Source: a bacterium
GTDB lineage: Bacteria; Oederibacteriota; Muellerivitia; Muellerivitales; Muellerivitaceae
Direction of reading: 5' to 3'
NCBI GenBank assembly: GCA_025980505.1
Contig: JAICXI010000002.1
Span: forward strand, 1 to 21,493
DNA: 21,493 bases
Below are positions 1-6,519 of this stretch, one piece after another. The notes beneath the pieces were generated by a model that was given only the letters and a program-made list of their open reading frames with translations, was not told where the DNA came from and made no database searches. A program made the translations under genes and the position numbers. Position 1 is the stretch's first letter. Each line of letters begins with the position of its first letter.

Positions 1-1506
1 GGTCGAACGGGGGTTCAAGCGCTCCTGGATGAGGGAAAGCACGCGGAAAGTCTCGATGGTTTCGGCGGTCTCCGGGCTGAAGGCATGCGGGGAGGGGATC
101 AGGGGTTTTTCCTCCCGGAGCAGGCTCTCCAGCAACTCCAGCCGGTTGCCTTCCTCCAGGGCCTGGTAATCCCCGCAAAGGCCCGCGGCCTTCAGGATTT
201 CGGCCAAGGCCTGGGTATGGCGGCTGGAATGCTGCCGGATATCCAACGTGGCCAGCCGGAAGCCGAAGACCTGGGCGTTGCGCTTCACCTCGCCCAAATA
301 GCCGTCGGCCAGGATGGCGCCCTTGTTGGCCCGGAGGCTTTCCTCCATCAGGTCCAGGTCCTGGAGGAATTCGAGGGCGCTGGCATACCAGGTGCCCGGC
401 GGCGGGGAGGGGAGTTCCTTTTCCCCGTCCAGCCGGAACGCCTCGGTGTGGGACAGGGTCCTCAAAAGCTTGGCGTGGATATAATTGCATTTCTTCCGGT
501 ACTGCTCGTGGTGGATATGGTGGGAGATCCTTTCCGCCATGTCGGGGAAAAGGGACTCGTCCCGGGCGATGGAGGCGGCCAGGGCGGGCGTAACCGGGAC
601 CTGCCGGTCGGAGGCGCTCAAGCGGCCGCTCAGTTCCTCCACCGCGGAAATGTGGTGCCGAAGGGCGGTGGCCCGCAAGAGCCGGACGGTTTCAACGGTC
701 ACGGCGGGGGTGACGAAGGGGTTGCCGTCCCGATCGCCGCCCACCCAGGAACCGAACTTGAGCAGCGGTGGAACCACCCAGGAGGTCTTGGGAAATTCCT
801 TTTTCAGGGATCTTTCCAGCTCCCGGTAAAGGAGGGGCACGACCTCCAGCAGGGATTCCTCGAAATAATAAAGGTTGCCCTTCACCTCGTCCAACACCGT
901 CAGTTTCAACCGCCGTACCTCGTCCGACTGCCAGAGGGAAACGATTTCTTCCAATACGAACTTCAGGAGGTCGTCGCGCTCGTCCACCGGCAGGTTTTCC
1001 TCGGTCAGGCGGACGGCGGCCGAATAGATGCGGTGCAGTTTGGTCAGGGTGGTACGGCGCTTGGATTCGGTGGGATGGGCCGTAAAGACCATGAGGACCT
1101 GGGCCTGGTCCATCAGGGTTTGGATCTTGCGCGGCAACACGCCCTGGTCCCTCAAGGCGGCCACGGCCTCGGGGATGGAACCGGGCCGGGGCGAGCCGTC
1201 CTCGGGCGGATGCCGCAGGGACCGGACCTGATCGATCTTTTCGGCCAGGTTGATGAGCCCGAAAAAGTGCGTGAAGGCCTTGGTCAGCAGGTTCAACTGG
1301 TCGGTGGACAGTCGGGCCACGATTTGGGCGAGTTCCTCGCCGATCCGGGGGTCCGAAGTGGAGCGGAAGTTCTTGGCCAGGTGGCGGATTTTTTCCACCA
1401 GGGCCAGGGCCTCCTCGCCCTCCTGGTAGGAAATGACCCGTCCCAGGATGGTGGCCAGGGTATTGACCAGTCCGGGGAGGGAATAGGGTTCACTTGGATT
1501 CGGCAT
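1..1506 (-). CDS. ppc: Phosphoenolpyruvate carboxylase, N-terminal 502 residues (cut by window edge)
   Basis: Adds bicarbonate to phosphoenolpyruvate to give oxaloacetate, an anaplerotic cytosolic step feeding the TCA cycle. The minus frame is open from ATG at 1506 to base 1 without a break (502 codons). Seen in the sequence: FTAHPTE with the catalytic His at residue 144 (family signature 1), GSWVGGDRDGNP at residues 252-263, and LDIRQHS with Arg at about residue 424, all in the family's order and spacing. The family is usually about 880-950 residues, so roughly the C-terminal 400, including the catalytic Lys/Arg loop, lie beyond the edge. It follows purE on the same strand with a 114-bp gap that holds two small hairpins, so co-transcription is possible but not shown. 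The spacer just before the ATG has no strong Shine-Dalgarno. The family call is firm; the start is fairly firm. Confidence 0.96.
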   Translation of the reverse strand, partial: MPNPSEPYSLPGLVNTLATILGRVISYQEGEEALALVEKIRHLAKNFRSTSDPRIGEELAQIVARLSTDQLNLLTKAFTHFFGLINLAEKIDQVRSLRHPPEDGSPRPGSIPEAVAALRDQGVLPRKIQTLMDQAQVLMVFTAHPTESKRRTTLTKLHRIYSAAVRLTEENLPVDERDDLLKFVLEEIVSLWQSDEVRRLKLTVLDEVKGNLYYFEESLLEVVPLLYRELERSLKKEFPKTSWVVPPLLKFGSWVGGDRDGNPFVTPAVTVETVRLLRATALRHHISAVEELSGRLSASDRQVPVTPALAASIARDESLFPDMAERISHHIHHEQYRKKCNYIHAKLLRTLSHTEAFRLDGEKELPSPPPGTWYASALEFLQDLDLMEESLRANKGAILADGYLGEVKRNAQVFGFRLATLDIRQHSSRHTQALAEILKAAGLCGDYQALEEGNRLELLESLLREEKPLIPSPHAFSPETAETIETFRVLSLIQERLNPRST

Positions 1507-1561
1507 GGATTGACCTGGGCCTGAGGTTGAAGCCGGCTGTTCGAAGTGGAAGGTGTTTCCG

Positions 1562-1595
1562 TTCGGCGGGGCCGAATGAAAGTTCACCCGAACTT
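1562..1595 (-). other. Two adjacent small hairpins in the purE-ppc spacer
   Basis: Two perfect 6-bp stems stand side by side: TTCGGC/GCCGAA (1562-1567 with 1571-1576, 3-nt loop) and AAGTTC/GAACTT (1580-1585 with 1590-1595, 4-nt loop). Neither is followed by a T-run on the minus strand, so they are not textbook terminators. They could attenuate or stabilise the transcript between purE and ppc. Function is inferred only. Confidence 0.35.
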
Positions 1596-1620
1596 CAAAC
1601 GACGAACTTGCTCTGCGACT

Positions 1621-2109
1621 TTAGGACAGCTTTTCGTTGAGGACCTTTGCCGCCTGCTCTTCCCGGAATTGCTTGAGCTTTTTCCGCAGTTCGGGGTCCT
1701 TGTTGGCCAGGATGGCCACGGCCAGGAGGGCGGCGTTCACCGCGCCCGCCTTGCCCACGGCCAGGGTGCCCACGGGGATGCCGCCGGGCATCTGGACGGT
1801 GGAAAGGAGGGAATCCAGGCCCATGAGTTTGCTTTCCATGGGCACTCCCAGCACGGGCAGCACCGTGTGGGCCGCGCAAACGCCGGCCAGGTGGGCTGCG
1901 CCGCCCGCCGCGGCGATGACAACCTCCACGTCCCGGCCTTCGGCGCCGGAAACATACTCGGCCGTTTCCTTGGGCGTGCGGTGGGCCGACAATACCCGGC
2001 ATTCGTGGCTTACGCCGAACTGGTTCAGCGTGTCGGAGGCGTTTTTCATCACTTCCCAGTCGGACTTGCTGCCCATGAGGATGTTGACCCGAGGTTTCGC
2101 TTGTGCCAT
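1621..2109 (-). CDS. purE: N5-carboxyaminoimidazole ribonucleotide mutase (PurE, class I type)
   Basis: Purine biosynthesis enzyme that moves the carboxylate of N5-CAIR to C4 to form CAIR; cytosolic, an octamer in known members. The 162-residue product matches the family length. Seen: GSKSDW at residues 13-18, SAHRTP at 41-46 with the catalytic His 43, a glycine-rich AAAGGAAHLAG stretch, PVLGVP, and QMPGGIPVGT. The open frame continues upstream to 2217, but the start chosen here (ATG 2109) is preceded by AAGGGG at a proper distance, and the family N-terminus begins about there. No purK is adjacent, although class I PurE normally works with PurK; it may lie elsewhere. The gene is followed by ppc on the same strand. 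Confidence 0.96.
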   Translation of the reverse strand: MAQAKPRVNILMGSKSDWEVMKNASDTLNQFGVSHECRVLSAHRTPKETAEYVSGAEGRDVEVVIAAAGGAAHLAGVCAAHTVLPVLGVPMESKLMGLDSLLSTVQMPGGIPVGTLAVGKAGAVNAALLAVAILANKDPELRKKLKQFREEQAAKVLNEKLS

Positions 2110-2171
2110 AAGTTCCCCTTGTTTAAAGTCACTGGGCCAAAGAATAGCAGATTTGAAAGAAAAATTAACCC

Positions 2172-2185
2172 TCCTGCGCGCAGGA
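2172..2185. promoter_or_regulatory. 14-bp perfect palindrome upstream of purE
   Basis: TCCTGCGCGCAGGA is its own reverse complement and lies 63-76 bp upstream of the purE ATG. Its size and place fit an operator for a dimeric repressor, but it does not resemble the known PurR boxes I can recall. It could also be a short hairpin. Only the palindrome itself is certain. Confidence 0.35.
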
Positions 2186-2217
2186 AGTGTCTCGGTTAAA
2201 TGAGAAGTCGGCTTCAC

Positions 2218-2280
2218 CCTCTCCCCTCAAGGGATTGGGGGGGGAATAACAGCCAAAACCCCCGCCCCTTGGGGGAGAGG
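2218..2280. repeat. REP-like palindromic intergenic element
   Basis: The left arm CCTCTCCCCTCAAGGG (2218-2233) pairs with CCCTTGGGGGAGAGG (2266-2280) with one bulged base. The inside of the stem is continued by a G-run (2237-2244) and a C-run (2259-2263). The sequence style (CCCTCTCCC...GGGAGAGG with CCCTT/AAGGG) is that of dispersed palindromic repeats seen between genes in many bacteria. A copy count in the genome would decide whether it is a repeat family. Confidence 0.55.
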
Positions 2281-2466
2281 CAAGGGTTGAGGGGTGGGTT
2301 CGGGTTTCGAGGTTTCAAACCGGGACATGACCAACCGAAAAGCTCCAAGGATGGCCGGCCCCGGCGGCGGAGGAATAAGACCCAAGGTTGATCTTCGGGA
2401 ACCGTCCTCGTTGGGGGCCGCTTCGCGCCCTTCATGGTAAATGCTTTTAATTCCCGGTGATTCCGG

Positions 2467-2472
2467 TAAAAT
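2467..2472 (+). promoter_or_regulatory. Possible -10 box for the LysE-type gene, close to the start codon
   Basis: TAAAAT ends six bases before the ATG at 2479, and no Shine-Dalgarno is visible. If this is the -10 element, transcription would begin at or next to the start codon, giving a leaderless mRNA. No good -35 box is seen 17 bp upstream. Confidence 0.3.
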
Positions 2473-2478
2473 GGTGCC

Positions 2479-3174
2479 ATGACACCCGAAATGTTCAAAC
2501 TCATCTACGCCGCCATCACCCAGGGCCTTATCATCGGTTTTTGCACCTCGGCCCTGATCGGGCCCGTGAATTTCCTGGCCATCCGGCGGGGCATCATGGG
2601 CGGGTTCCAACAGACCTTCGAGGTGGGGGCGGGCGCGGCCCTGGTGGACGCCAGCTTCGCCTATATCGTCTTCGCGGGGCTTTCCAAGAACGGCATCGTG
2701 GGGGTGGGGAAAATCATCATTTGGGGCATCAGCGTGGTCTTCCTGCTTTACCTGGCCTATTCCATGCTCACCGAGATCCGCGACAACCCGGAAATGATGA
2801 ACAATCCCAAGGTCCGCAAGCAGATCCAATGGATCGACCATTCCTTCGTCATGGGGTTCCTCCTGGCCGCCACCAACCCCTTTACGCTCATTTATTGGGT
2901 CGGCATGGTGGGCACCCTGCAGCTTTCGGGGAACATGGATTTGACCGGGGGCGCCGCCACGTCCTTCTTTTCAGCCGTGCTGGTCAGCGAGCTGATATGG
3001 TTTTCCTGCCTGGGGATGGGGGTGCATTACAGCCGCAACCTGTTCAACCGGCGGGCCCTGCGGGTGATCACCTGGACTTGCGGGTTGCTGCTGCTTTTTT
3101 ACTACCTTTTCATGGCCGCCAAGGTGGTGTTGAACCTGATCCGCACCGGCGGAGCGCCTTTTATTCCCCAATAA
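2479..3174 (+). CDS. LysE/RhtB-family amino-acid exporter-like membrane protein
   Basis: An inner-membrane protein of 231 residues with about six hydrophobic segments, typical in length for the LysE/RhtB/CadD superfamily, which exports amino acids or related small solutes. Seen: near the N-terminus the family signature GPVNFLAIRRG after the first helix, a short charged loop near residues 98-118, then NPFTLIYWVG (family position of the NP motif) followed by three more hydrophobic stretches. The substrate cannot be told from the sequence. The ATG at 2479 has no clear ribosome-binding site; a TAAAAT box lies only six bases upstream. The gene stands alone, divergent from purE and convergent with the small zinc-ribbon gene downstream. 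Confidence 0.85.
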   Translation: MTPEMFKLIYAAITQGLIIGFCTSALIGPVNFLAIRRGIMGGFQQTFEVGAGAALVDASFAYIVFAGLSKNGIVGVGKIIIWGISVVFLLYLAYSMLTEIRDNPEMMNNPKVRKQIQWIDHSFVMGFLLAATNPFTLIYWVGMVGTLQLSGNMDLTGGAATSFFSAVLVSELIWFSCLGMGVHYSRNLFNRRALRVITWTCGLLLLFYYLFMAAKVVLNLIRTGGAPFIPQ

Positions 3175-3210
3175 ACCGACGAAGGCCCACCCGGTTTCCA
3201 GGCCGGGGTT

Positions 3211-3399
3211 TTAGTCCTGTTCCCGTTCCACGTCCAGTTCCTCCACTTCACCTTCCCGCACCCGCACCCTCAAGACGATGGGACGGCAGCAATTCTCACA
3301 GTCCGTGGTCCACTCTTGCAGGCCGGAAACGGGATCCAGGGGCGAGAAATTGGGGTGACCGCAGTAGGGGCAGCCGAACTCAACGTTAGGGGAACTCAT
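3211..3399 (-). CDS. CPXCG-motif cysteine-rich small protein (zinc-ribbon type)
   Basis: A 62-residue protein with CPYCGH at residues 10-15 and a second pair DCENC at 33-37, the pattern of the small CPXCG cysteine-rich family, predicted to bind one zinc ion through two Cys pairs. The Pro-Ile-Val segment after the second pair and the acidic tail are also usual for the family. Its biochemical role is unknown. It lies 42 bp downstream of the FecR-like gene on the same strand, so the two are probably transcribed together. The ATG at 3399 has a GAGGAT-type ribosome-binding site upstream. The short length is normal for the family. Confidence 0.82.
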   Translation of the reverse strand: MSSPNVEFGCPYCGHPNFSPLDPVSGLQEWTTDCENCCRPIVLRVRVREGEVEELDVEREQD

Positions 3400-3441
3400 G
3401 GCAGGGATCCTCGAAGCCGCCTTCCCATGGACCGGCGGCGG

Positions 3442-4365
3442 TCATTTCACGCCGTGGCGCTGGAACTGGGATTCGTCGATCTTCAACTCCGGATGTTCTT
3501 GCGCCAATTGATGCAGGCTGTTGCGGGCCCTGGTAAAGCTGGGGACGAGCGCCAGGGACGCTTCCCAGAAGCTTTTGGCCGCCCCGAAGTCGCCCTTGTC
3601 GTAGGCCTCCACGCCTTGATGGTAATTCTTGTTGGCTTCCTGGACCTTGGGCCCGCCCTCCCCCCGGTCCGCCGGGCTATCGTCGAAGAGGGTTGAGGGG
3701 CCCGTGAGCAGGTTTTCAGACGCGGCCTCCAGGGGATCCTGGCCGTCGAAGAAACGGTTGAAATTCACCGCGTCCAGTTCATCGACCGGTTCGGGCTCCG
3801 CCTTGACCATCTTTCCCTCAATCCAGGTGTTTTCCGTGTCTTCCGTCTTGAACTTCTCCTCGTTGTCCTTGTCGATGACGGTCAGCTTGCCGCTCAGGTA
3901 CTGGGCCTGGAGGGACTCCTTGGCCGGGTCGTAATGCAAAATGGCGCGGGTGTCGTTGATGGCGGCCACCACGGAACCGGTGTTGACCTCGAAGAAGCTT
4001 TGCCGGGAATTGCAGCCGCCGGTCCTGAACAAAAGCGTTCCTTTTTGCAGGACCAGCCGGATCTGGCGGTCCGGGCCCTCGATGTAGTACTCGTCGATAT
4101 TGACCACCGTGTCGCCCTCCAGGCCGAACCGGTCCCCCCGGTGGGTTCTCAGGATGACCCAGCTCTTGTCGTAGCAGGTGAGGACGTCCCCTTTTTGAAC
4201 GGTGCTGCCGGTCTGAAGGGCGTAAGGCGTGGAACCGTTCACCGGCTGGACCATGATGGTGCCGCTCAATCCGTCGACCGCGGCTTCGTTGAAGGCCTCG
4301 GCCGCCAGGGTCGCGGGGAAAAGAAGGGATAAAAGGGCCAAGCCGAGGATCGCTGGAAGGCGCAT
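3442..4365 (-). CDS. Secreted FecR-domain protein with C-terminal TPR
   Basis: A 307-residue exported protein of unknown role. A signal peptide is clear (MRLP, then a Leu/Ala-rich core to about residue 22, AEA). The next part, about residues 30-190, has the beta-rich FecR fold: LQTGSTVQKGDVLTC, a line on thread-like strands with GDRFGLEGDTVV, and LQKGTLLFRTGG, as in FecR-type stress or matrix proteins that carry no sigma partner. An acidic, low-complexity middle is followed at about 244-285 by one TPR-like helical hairpin (NYHQGVEAYDKGDFGAAKSF). ATG 4365 was chosen because AAGGAG sits 5 bases upstream; the longer frame to 4395 has no such site. No sigma/FecI or TonB receptor gene is adjacent, so classical FecR signalling is unlikely. 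Confidence 0.75.
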   Translation of the reverse strand: MRLPAILGLALLSLLFPATLAAEAFNEAAVDGLSGTIMVQPVNGSTPYALQTGSTVQKGDVLTCYDKSWVILRTHRGDRFGLEGDTVVNIDEYYIEGPDRQIRLVLQKGTLLFRTGGCNSRQSFFEVNTGSVVAAINDTRAILHYDPAKESLQAQYLSGKLTVIDKDNEEKFKTEDTENTWIEGKMVKAEPEPVDELDAVNFNRFFDGQDPLEAASENLLTGPSTLFDDSPADRGEGGPKVQEANKNYHQGVEAYDKGDFGAAKSFWEASLALVPSFTRARNSLHQLAQEHPELKIDESQFQRHGVK

Positions 4366-4445
4366 AGGGACTCCTTGGAGGAATGGGAAAAACATTTAAG
4401 GGTTCTCCATGAAATAAGTCATATGCAGGAGGAAAAACCGAACTT

Positions 4446-4474
4446 ATCCTATCTTTTTTTCACGGCTTGGGCAA
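4446..4474 (-). promoter_or_regulatory. Putative sigma-70-type promoter of the FecR-TPR gene
   Basis: Read on the minus strand, TTGCCC (4474-4469) and TAGGAT (4451-4446) are separated by exactly 17 bp; each matches four of six consensus bases. Transcription would start near 4439, giving a leader of about 75 bases. Prediction by eye only. Confidence 0.4.
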
Positions 4475-4618
4475 TGCGGAAAGCGGCGGAACGGGCGGCC
4501 ATTTTACGGTTTTTGGATTAGAATCGCGTCAGCCGTTTCTCAAACCCGCCGGCAGGCGGGCCGGGGGCGGTGCCGCGGCCCTGCGCGGTAAAACCCGATC
4601 TCCTTGGAAGGAACCCTT

Positions 4619-5464
4619 TTGGAAAACAAGCCCGTTGCGCTCATCACCGGTTGTTCCACCGGCATCGGTTTTGAAACCGCCCTGCTCCTTGCCCGGCGGG
4701 GCTGGCGGGTTTTTGCGACCCTGCGGGATGTGAAAAAATCGGGGCCGTTGCGGAAAGCGTCGGCGGGGATGCCTCTTGAGATCCTTCCGCTGGACGTGGA
4801 TCGGACGGCCTCGGTGCGCCGGGCCGTGGCCGGTGTGGTACGGAAGGCGGGGCGCATCGACGCGCTGGTCAACAACGCCGGTTGGGGGGCCTTCGGCGCG
4901 CTGGAGGAATTCAGCGACGCGGAGATCAGGGCCCAATACGAGACCAACGTCTTCGGCCTCCTGCGGGTCACCCGGGAGGTCCTGCCCATCCTGCGGAGGC
5001 AAAAGGCGGGGAAGGTCGTCCACATCGGGTCCCTGGCCGGCCAAATGACCTTCGCCGGGATCGGCCTTTATTGCTCCACCAAGTATGCGGTGGAAGCCAT
5101 CACCGAAAGCCTAAGGCTGGAAGCCCGGCCCTTCAACATCCAGGTGGCGGTGGTGGAACCGGGTTCCATCAAGACGCCTTTCAAGGTCAACCGGCGGAAG
5201 GCCGTGGCCTTCGTGGAAGGCCGGTCCGCCTACCAAAAAACGCTCCAGGCCATCCTGGCTTTCGGCGACAACCCTTCGGCCCTGGCGCCCGGGCCGGTCC
5301 GGGTGGCCCAAACCGTGGCCCGGGCCCTGGAAAGCCGCCGCATGGCCGCCCGCTACCGGGTGGGGTTGGACGCGGTCCTGTTCCCCCTGGTCCGGTGGTT
5401 CATGCCGGACTTCCTCTATGATTTCGCCCTGCGCCGCATGTACGCGCGGTTCCGGAAGGCATGA
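4619..5464 (+). CDS. Short-chain dehydrogenase/reductase (SDR), first of a tandem pair
   Basis: NAD(P)-dependent oxidoreductase of the classical SDR family; substrate unknown. With the TTG start at 4619 it is 281 residues. Seen: Rossmann motif TGCSTGIG (10-17), NNAG after the fourth strand, YETN with Asn 110, catalytic Ser 138, Tyr 151 and Lys 155 (YCSTK), and the PGSIKTPF loop. A hydrophobic, Trp/Phe-rich C-terminal segment (VRWFMPDFLYDFAL) could dock on a membrane or form the lid. The TTG at 4619 is preferred over the in-frame TTG at 4604 because GGAAGGAA ends five bases before it, and because it gives the same N-terminus and length as the downstream paralogue. It lies 92 bp upstream of that paralogue, likely in one operon. 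Confidence 0.93.
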   Translation: MENKPVALITGCSTGIGFETALLLARRGWRVFATLRDVKKSGPLRKASAGMPLEILPLDVDRTASVRRAVAGVVRKAGRIDALVNNAGWGAFGALEEFSDAEIRAQYETNVFGLLRVTREVLPILRRQKAGKVVHIGSLAGQMTFAGIGLYCSTKYAVEAITESLRLEARPFNIQVAVVEPGSIKTPFKVNRRKAVAFVEGRSAYQKTLQAILAFGDNPSALAPGPVRVAQTVARALESRRMAARYRVGLDAVLFPLVRWFMPDFLYDFALRRMYARFRKA

Positions 5465-5469
5465 CGACA

Positions 5470-5533
5470 GCGGTCGGCTGTCAGCCGGCAGCCGCCACTT
5501 TGACGACTTAGCTGAGGGCTGACGGCCGACCGC
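5470..5533. repeat. Inverted repeat between the two SDR genes (REP/MITE-like)
   Basis: GCGGTCGGCTGTCAGC (5470-5485) is the reverse complement of GCTGACGGCCGACCGC (5518-5533) apart from one position that can form a G-T pair. The loop is 32 bases and carries related GCTGAGGGCTGACGG-like wording, suggesting internal repetition. The element lies wholly within the 92-bp spacer of an apparent operon. It is not a terminator (no T-run). It may fold in the mRNA and tune expression of the second gene. Confidence 0.6.
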
Positions 5534-5556
5534 GGATAGCTTCCTTCGGAGGTTTT

Positions 5557-6402
5557 ATGGAATCAAACCAAGTCGTCCTCATTACCGGCGCCAACTCCGG
5601 GTTCGGGCTGGCCTGCGCCAAAGCCCTGGCCGAGAGGGGCTTCCGCGTGTACGGCACCTACCGGAATCCCCGCAAGGCCGGCCCCTTGCGGGACCTCGCC
5701 GCCGGTCTCCCCGTTTTTCCGGTCCTCATGGACGTGAACCGGACGGCTTCGGTGGAAAAGGGGGTGGGACGGGTGCTGAAGCGGGAGGGGAAAATCGACG
5801 TCCTCCTCAACAACGCCGGGTTCGTCGTGGCCGGTTTCTGGGAAGACCTGTCGGAGGAGGACACCCTGGCCCAGTTTGAAACCAATGTCTTCGGGGTCCT
5901 GCGCCTGGCGAGGGCCGTGCTTCCTTCCATGCGCAAACGGGGTTCGGGAAAGATCATCAATATCGGGAGCATCGCCGCCTTCGCCGCCACGCCCGTCCTG
6001 GGGGCTTATTCGGCCACCAAGTCGGCGGTGAACTCCATCACCGAGGCCCTTCGCATGGAAACCCGGGAGTGGGGCGTCGACGTGACGGAAATCAACCCCG
6101 GTGAAATCCAAACCAACGTGGTTGAAAACACGCGGCTGGGCCGGGACGTCCGGTCGAAAAGCTCCCCTTACCGGGCCTTCACCGAAAGCTTCGAGCGGTT
6201 CGCCCAGGAACGCTTCCGCCACGCCGCGCCCGTGGGAAAACTGGTCCAAACGGTGCTGAAGGCGGTGGGGGACCACCCCACGAAGCGGCGATACCTGGTG
6301 AAATTCGAGGACCGGATCCTTTATTGGATGCGCTGGCTGATGCCCGACGCGGTGTGGGAATGGGCCTTGGGCTTGACGTTCCCCTGGTCTAAAAGAGTTT
6401 GA
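5557..6402 (+). CDS. Short-chain dehydrogenase/reductase (SDR), second of a tandem pair
   Basis: Classical SDR of 281 residues, paralogue of the upstream gene and of the same length. Seen: TGANSGFG (10-17), LLNNAG, FETN, Ser 138, Tyr 151 and Lys 155 (YSATK), and NPGEIQT after the sixth strand. Like its partner it ends with a hydrophobic segment (YWMRWLMPDAVWEWAL), a shared trait outside the core fold that suggests the same localisation or partner. GGAGG four bases before ATG 5557 is a strong ribosome-binding site, unlike the TTG start of the first gene, so the second enzyme may be made in larger amounts. Substrate unknown; similar SDRs act on alcohols, ketones or lipids. Convergent with the lipoprotein gene. 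Confidence 0.93.
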   Translation: MESNQVVLITGANSGFGLACAKALAERGFRVYGTYRNPRKAGPLRDLAAGLPVFPVLMDVNRTASVEKGVGRVLKREGKIDVLLNNAGFVVAGFWEDLSEEDTLAQFETNVFGVLRLARAVLPSMRKRGSGKIINIGSIAAFAATPVLGAYSATKSAVNSITEALRMETREWGVDVTEINPGEIQTNVVENTRLGRDVRSKSSPYRAFTESFERFAQERFRHAAPVGKLVQTVLKAVGDHPTKRRYLVKFEDRILYWMRWLMPDAVWEWALGLTFPWSKRV

Positions 6403-6457
6403 GCCGTGTTTTCTCCTGGTGGCAAGGCTGAAACCCCAGGAGGAGCGGGTTGGGGAC

Positions 6458-6491
6458 AAAAAAAGAGGGCCCTCCATTGGAAGGGCCCTCT
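6458..6491 (-). terminator. Rho-independent terminator of the lipoprotein gene
   Basis: On the minus strand AGAGGGCCCTTCC...GGAGGGCCCTCT forms a GC-rich stem (12 bp with one bulge, 3-base loop) followed by seven Ts (plus-strand A-run 6458-6464). It begins 28 bases after the stop codon of the lipoprotein gene. Read on the plus strand it could also halt SDR transcripts, but it lacks a T-run there. Confidence 0.85.
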
Positions 6492-6519
6492 TGGGTTCGG
6501 CGCTTAAAGAATCGTTTTG

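Larger units (their letters stand above)
2110..2478. other. Gene-free spacer between purE and the LysE-type gene
   Basis: This 369-bp divergent spacer must carry the promoters of purE (leftward) and of the exporter (rightward). It also holds a 14-bp perfect palindrome (2172-2185), a REP-like imperfect hairpin with poly-G/poly-C flanks (2218-2280) and a possible -10 box (2467-2472). Short open frames here translate the repeat into Pro/Arg/Gly-rich strings and do not look like proteins. Confidence 0.6.

Noticed and set aside
85..1524. Long plus-strand open frame opposite ppc
   Set aside because: Its translation is Gly/Gln-rich without motifs, while the minus frame shows the PEP carboxylase signatures; it is a GC-driven shadow.
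2214..2504. Small minus-strand protein gene in the purE-exporter spacer
   Set aside because: Most of its translation is the palindromic repeat read through, rich in Pro, Arg and Gly, without a start signal.
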